A stretch of DNA of 16,171 bases, from contig CAJUEC010000046.1 in the NCBI GenBank assembly GCA_910585155.1, forward strand, positions 1 to 16,171. The letters run 5' to 3'. Source of the DNA: an uncultured Oscillospiraceae bacterium (GTDB lineage Bacteria > Bacillota > Clostridia > Oscillospirales > Oscillospiraceae). Positions 13,655 through 16,171 of the stretch are shown one piece after another. A program made the translations under genes and the position numbers. The notes beneath the pieces were generated by a model, which saw only the letters and a program-made list of their open reading frames with translations, did not search any database and had not been told where the DNA came from. Each line of letters starts with the position of its first letter. The first letter of the stretch is position 1.

Positions 13655-15619
13655 ATGAAATTTATCTACGGAAAACAGGACTGGCTCACCTTCGAGCGGG
13701 GGGAGGAGACCTGCTTCCTCATGACCAACGGGCTGGGAGGCTTCTGCTCCCTCACCGCCATCGGCTCCTGCGCCCGGAACGAGCACGGGCTGCTGATGGC
13801 CTGCGAGCGCGCCCCCAACCGCCGGGTGCAGATGATCCAGCGGCTGGAGGACACGCTGACGCTGAACAGGCGGACCGTCCCCCTGTCCAGCCAGGATTTC
13901 GGAGACCGCGCCCTCCGGGAGGACGGGCGGGTTTATCAGGCGGGCTTCACCTTCCGGGACTATCCCCAGTGGACCTATCAGCTCCAGGGGGTGGAGGTGG
14001 TCAAGCGGGCCGCCCTCATGCCGGGGGAAAACGCCGTGGCCCTGAGCTACGAGATCAACAACCGCAGCCGGAGTGGGGCCGTCCTCCGGGTGACGCCCCA
14101 CCTGCGCTTCGTCCCCAAGGGGGAGGCGCTGCTCCCCGGCCAGCAGTTCACGCTGGAGGAGAACCGGATCAGCTCCAACGGGCGGACGCTGTACCTCCAG
14201 ACCAACGGGCAGGTGATCCCACTGCCCCAGGCCCTGCGGGGGCCCTTCCAGTTTGCCCAGGACGCCATGGACGGCAAGCCGGCCGCAGGGTGGGCCGCCG
14301 TGAATCACTGCGTCCAGCTGTCCGTCCCCCCAGGGGAGAGCCGGACGCTGGAGGCGGTGTACGGCATGGCACAGCCCCTGCCCGGGGCGGCGGAGGTGTT
14401 CTCCCGGCTGGAGGCCCAAAACCGGGCGCTGGAGCGCCGGGCGGGCCTGGAGGACGGGGCGGCCCGGGCGCTGGTCCGGGCGGCGGGGCAGTTTCTCTCC
14501 CGCCGGGAGTCCACCGGAGGGCACACCATCCTGGCGGGCTTCCCCTTTTTCGAGGACTGGGGCCGGGACACCATGATCGCCCTGCCGGGGTGCCTGCTGT
14601 CCACCGGGCGGTGCGAGGAGGCCAAGAGCGTGCTGGAGACCTTTTTGGCCTACGAGCGGGACGGTCTGGTGCCCAACCTTTTCCCCGAGGGCGGGGAGGA
14701 GCCCCGCTACAACACGGCGGACGCGGCGCTGCTGCTGGTGAACTGCGTGTGGCTGTACTGGAAAAAGACCGGGGACGCCGCCTTTGTGAAAAAGGCGTTC
14801 CCGGTGCTGGCGCGGATTGCCGCCGCCTATCAGCGGGGCACCCGCCACGCCATCCGCATGGACGGCGATGGGCTCATCTCCGCCGGGGAGGGGCTGGATC
14901 AGGTGACGTGGATGGACGTGTGCGTGGACGGCATCCTCCCCACCCCCCGCCACGGCAAGCCGGTGGAGATCAACGCCTACTGGTATAACGCCCTGTGCGT
15001 CCTCCGGGAGCTGGCCCCCCTGGCCGGGGCGGACGGGGCGGAGTACGCCGCTTTGGCCCAGTGGGTGAGGGAGAGCTTCAACCAAGCCTTCTGGATGGAG
15101 GACAAGGGGTATCTGCGGGACGTGATCTCCGGCACGGCGGCGGACGAGCAGCTACGCTGCAATCAGATCTGGGCGGTGTCCCTGCCCTTTTCCGCCCTTT
15201 CGCCGGAGCGGGAGCGGCGGGTGGTGGAGGCCGTATTTGAAGCGCTGTACACCCCCTACGGCCTGCGCACCCTGGACCCCGCCGACGGGGAGTTCCGGCC
15301 CTTCTACGGCGGGGACCGGCTGAAGCGGGACCTGGCCTACCACCAGGGCACCGTGTGGGCCTTCCCCCTGGGGGGCTACTATCTGGCCTACCTGAAGGTA
15401 AACGGCGGTTCCCGGCGGGCCAGGGACACGGTCCTGAGGCAGCTGGAGGCCATTGCCAGCGCCCTGCGGGAGGGCTGCGCCGGGCAGCTGCCCGAGATCT
15501 ACGACGGCGGCGACCCGGTGACCTCCAAGGGCTGCTTTGCCCAGGCGTGGAGCGTAGGGGAGCTGCTGCGGGTTTATGAAGCGCTGGAGACGCTGGAAAA
15601 AGGAGGAGCATCCACATGA
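13655..15619 (+). CDS. Amylo-alpha-1,6-glucosidase / glycogen debranching enzyme (GH133)
   Basis: This 654-aa protein has an N-terminal beta-rich debranching-enzyme domain (about 1-260) and a C-terminal (alpha/alpha)6 catalytic domain. The latter carries GFPFFEDWGRDTMIALPG (295-312), TWMD (418-421), PVEINAYWYNAL, YHQGTVWAFPLGG, LPEIYDGG and FAQAWSVGELLR, all typical of GH133. It would remove alpha-1,6-linked glucose from partly degraded branched dextrins. AAGGGGTG lies 5 nt before the ATG. It is downstream of pulA in the same direction and its stop overlaps the next start (ATGA), so the three enzymes are co-translated. Two different debranching enzymes side by side suggest glycogen or amylopectin-derived dextrins as the real substrate. 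Confidence 0.9.
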   Translation: MKFIYGKQDWLTFERGEETCFLMTNGLGGFCSLTAIGSCARNEHGLLMACERAPNRRVQMIQRLEDTLTLNRRTVPLSSQDFGDRALREDGRVYQAGFTFRDYPQWTYQLQGVEVVKRAALMPGENAVALSYEINNRSRSGAVLRVTPHLRFVPKGEALLPGQQFTLEENRISSNGRTLYLQTNGQVIPLPQALRGPFQFAQDAMDGKPAAGWAAVNHCVQLSVPPGESRTLEAVYGMAQPLPGAAEVFSRLEAQNRALERRAGLEDGAARALVRAAGQFLSRRESTGGHTILAGFPFFEDWGRDTMIALPGCLLSTGRCEEAKSVLETFLAYERDGLVPNLFPEGGEEPRYNTADAALLLVNCVWLYWKKTGDAAFVKKAFPVLARIAAAYQRGTRHAIRMDGDGLISAGEGLDQVTWMDVCVDGILPTPRHGKPVEINAYWYNALCVLRELAPLAGADGAEYAALAQWVRESFNQAFWMEDKGYLRDVISGTAADEQLRCNQIWAVSLPFSALSPERERRVVEAVFEALYTPYGLRTLDPADGEFRPFYGGDRLKRDLAYHQGTVWAFPLGGYYLAYLKVNGGSRRARDTVLRQLEAIASALREGCAGQLPEIYDGGDPVTSKGCFAQAWSVGELLRVYEALETLEKGGAST

Positions 15620-16171
15620 ACTATGGCGCGTTGAAGGAGTACGCCCTGTCCGGGCAGACGGTCAGCCTGCAATTTGAGGGCGGCGAGGCGCGGCTGGAGC
15701 TGATCGCCCCCGGCATCGTCAATGTATTCGCCCCCCTGGCCTCCCCGGAGCACCGCTCCAAGGCCATTGAGGGGGATAAGACCCGGCCCGTGCCCTTTAC
15801 GGCGGAGCGCCGGGAGGACGGCCTGTGGGTGGAGGCCGGCGAGGTCAGGGCGCGGGTGAGCGACGGCTTCTGCGTGGATTTTTTTGATGCCGAGGGCAAT
15901 GGGGTCTGCCTGGACTACCGGGGGGCGCGCCGCCCGCTGGAACGGATCAGCCCCGAGCGGGCCGGGCTGCTCCTGGCGGAGGGCCACGGGGCCGAGCTGG
16001 AGGGCCCGGCCCACGCCTTTGAGGTGGTGAAGCAGCTTCAGGGGGGCGAGCATTTCTACGGCCTGGGGGACAAGACGGGGTTTCTGGACAAGCGGGGCTA
16101 TGAGTACGAGATGTGGAACAGCGACATCCCCGACCCCCATGTGGACAGCTTCAAGGCGCTGTACAAGTCCA
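15616..16171 (+). CDS. GH31 alpha-glucosidase, N-terminal part (runs off the window)
   Basis: The frame is open from the ATG at 15616 to the end of the window (185 codons) with no stop, so the gene is incomplete here. AAAGGAGGAG lies 7 nt upstream, and the start overlaps the GH133 stop (ATGA). The visible part is the N-terminal beta-sandwich of GH31 enzymes. FYGLGDKTGFLDKRG (about 147-161) followed by YEMWNSDIPDP and FKALYKS is highly typical of GH31 alpha-glucosidases. The catalytic DxxN region lies outside the window. It probably releases glucose from the non-reducing ends of linear dextrins made by the pullulanase, GH13 and GH133 enzymes. Confidence 0.9.
   Translation, partial: MNYGALKEYALSGQTVSLQFEGGEARLELIAPGIVNVFAPLASPEHRSKAIEGDKTRPVPFTAERREDGLWVEAGEVRARVSDGFCVDFFDAEGNGVCLDYRGARRPLERISPERAGLLLAEGHGAELEGPAHAFEVVKQLQGGEHFYGLGDKTGFLDKRGYEYEMWNSDIPDPHVDSFKALYKS

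Noticed and set aside
13394..15085. 563-aa minus-strand open frame opposite the GH133 gene
   Set aside because: It is an antisense shadow. The GH133 motifs on the plus strand explain the coding signal.
3730..16171. MalK-type ATPase for the transporter
   Set aside because: No frame in the window shows Walker A, ABC-signature and Walker B motifs; the ATPase must be elsewhere.
1..16171. CRISPR array, tRNA or rRNA genes
   Set aside because: No regularly spaced direct repeats and no tRNA- or rRNA-like sequences were seen on either strand.

Overview
The window reads as a GC-rich chromosome segment of a gut Clostridia species. The Flavonifractor/Oscillospiraceae type is my best guess, from strong AGGAGG ribosome sites, C/G-ending codons, a stand-alone Spo0A-type DNA-binding domain and Firmicutes-style maltodextrin genes. 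No rRNA, tRNA or CRISPR array is visible.

Positions 1-2551 form a mobile-element-derived block, all on the minus strand. A complete TnpB-family gene (315-1502) has lost all three RuvC acidic residues (Asp to Lys, Glu to Arg, Asp to Glu) but keeps an intact reading frame and zinc finger. That is the signature of TldR-type, nuclease-dead, RNA-guided DNA-binding proteins. Downstream, a strongly structured segment has wobble pairs that pair only in minus-strand RNA, as expected for an omega/reRNA. Upstream lie two 26-bp, inverted, imperfectly palindromic sites that bracket a Rho-independent terminator, then a small serine recombinase of the invertase/resolvase type. The recombinase appears to start at an ATT codon behind a 24-codon leader ORF. 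A 160-bp palindromic MITE-like repeat sits just in front of that leader. Together these parts suggest a testable but unproven system: an invertible terminator controlling an RNA-guided repressor.

Positions 2552-3729 hold a two-gene regulatory operon on the minus strand (XRE-type repressor, then a Spo0A C-terminal-domain protein), with its own promoter and terminator.

Positions 3730-16171 are an alpha-glucan/maltodextrin utilisation locus. The minus-strand operon encodes a LacI-family regulator, a TraX-family membrane protein and a GH13 neopullulanase/cyclomaltodextrinase. Divergent from it, the plus-strand operon encodes a lipoprotein sugar-binding protein and two MalF/MalG permeases. These are followed by a type I pullulanase, a GH133 amylo-alpha-1,6-glucosidase and a GH31 alpha-glucosidase that runs off the window end. 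Repeated TTTCGAAA palindromes between lacI and malE are the probable LacI operators. The inferred scheme is import of branched maltodextrins by the ABC transporter, with its ATPase encoded elsewhere, followed by cytoplasmic debranching and hydrolysis to glucose.
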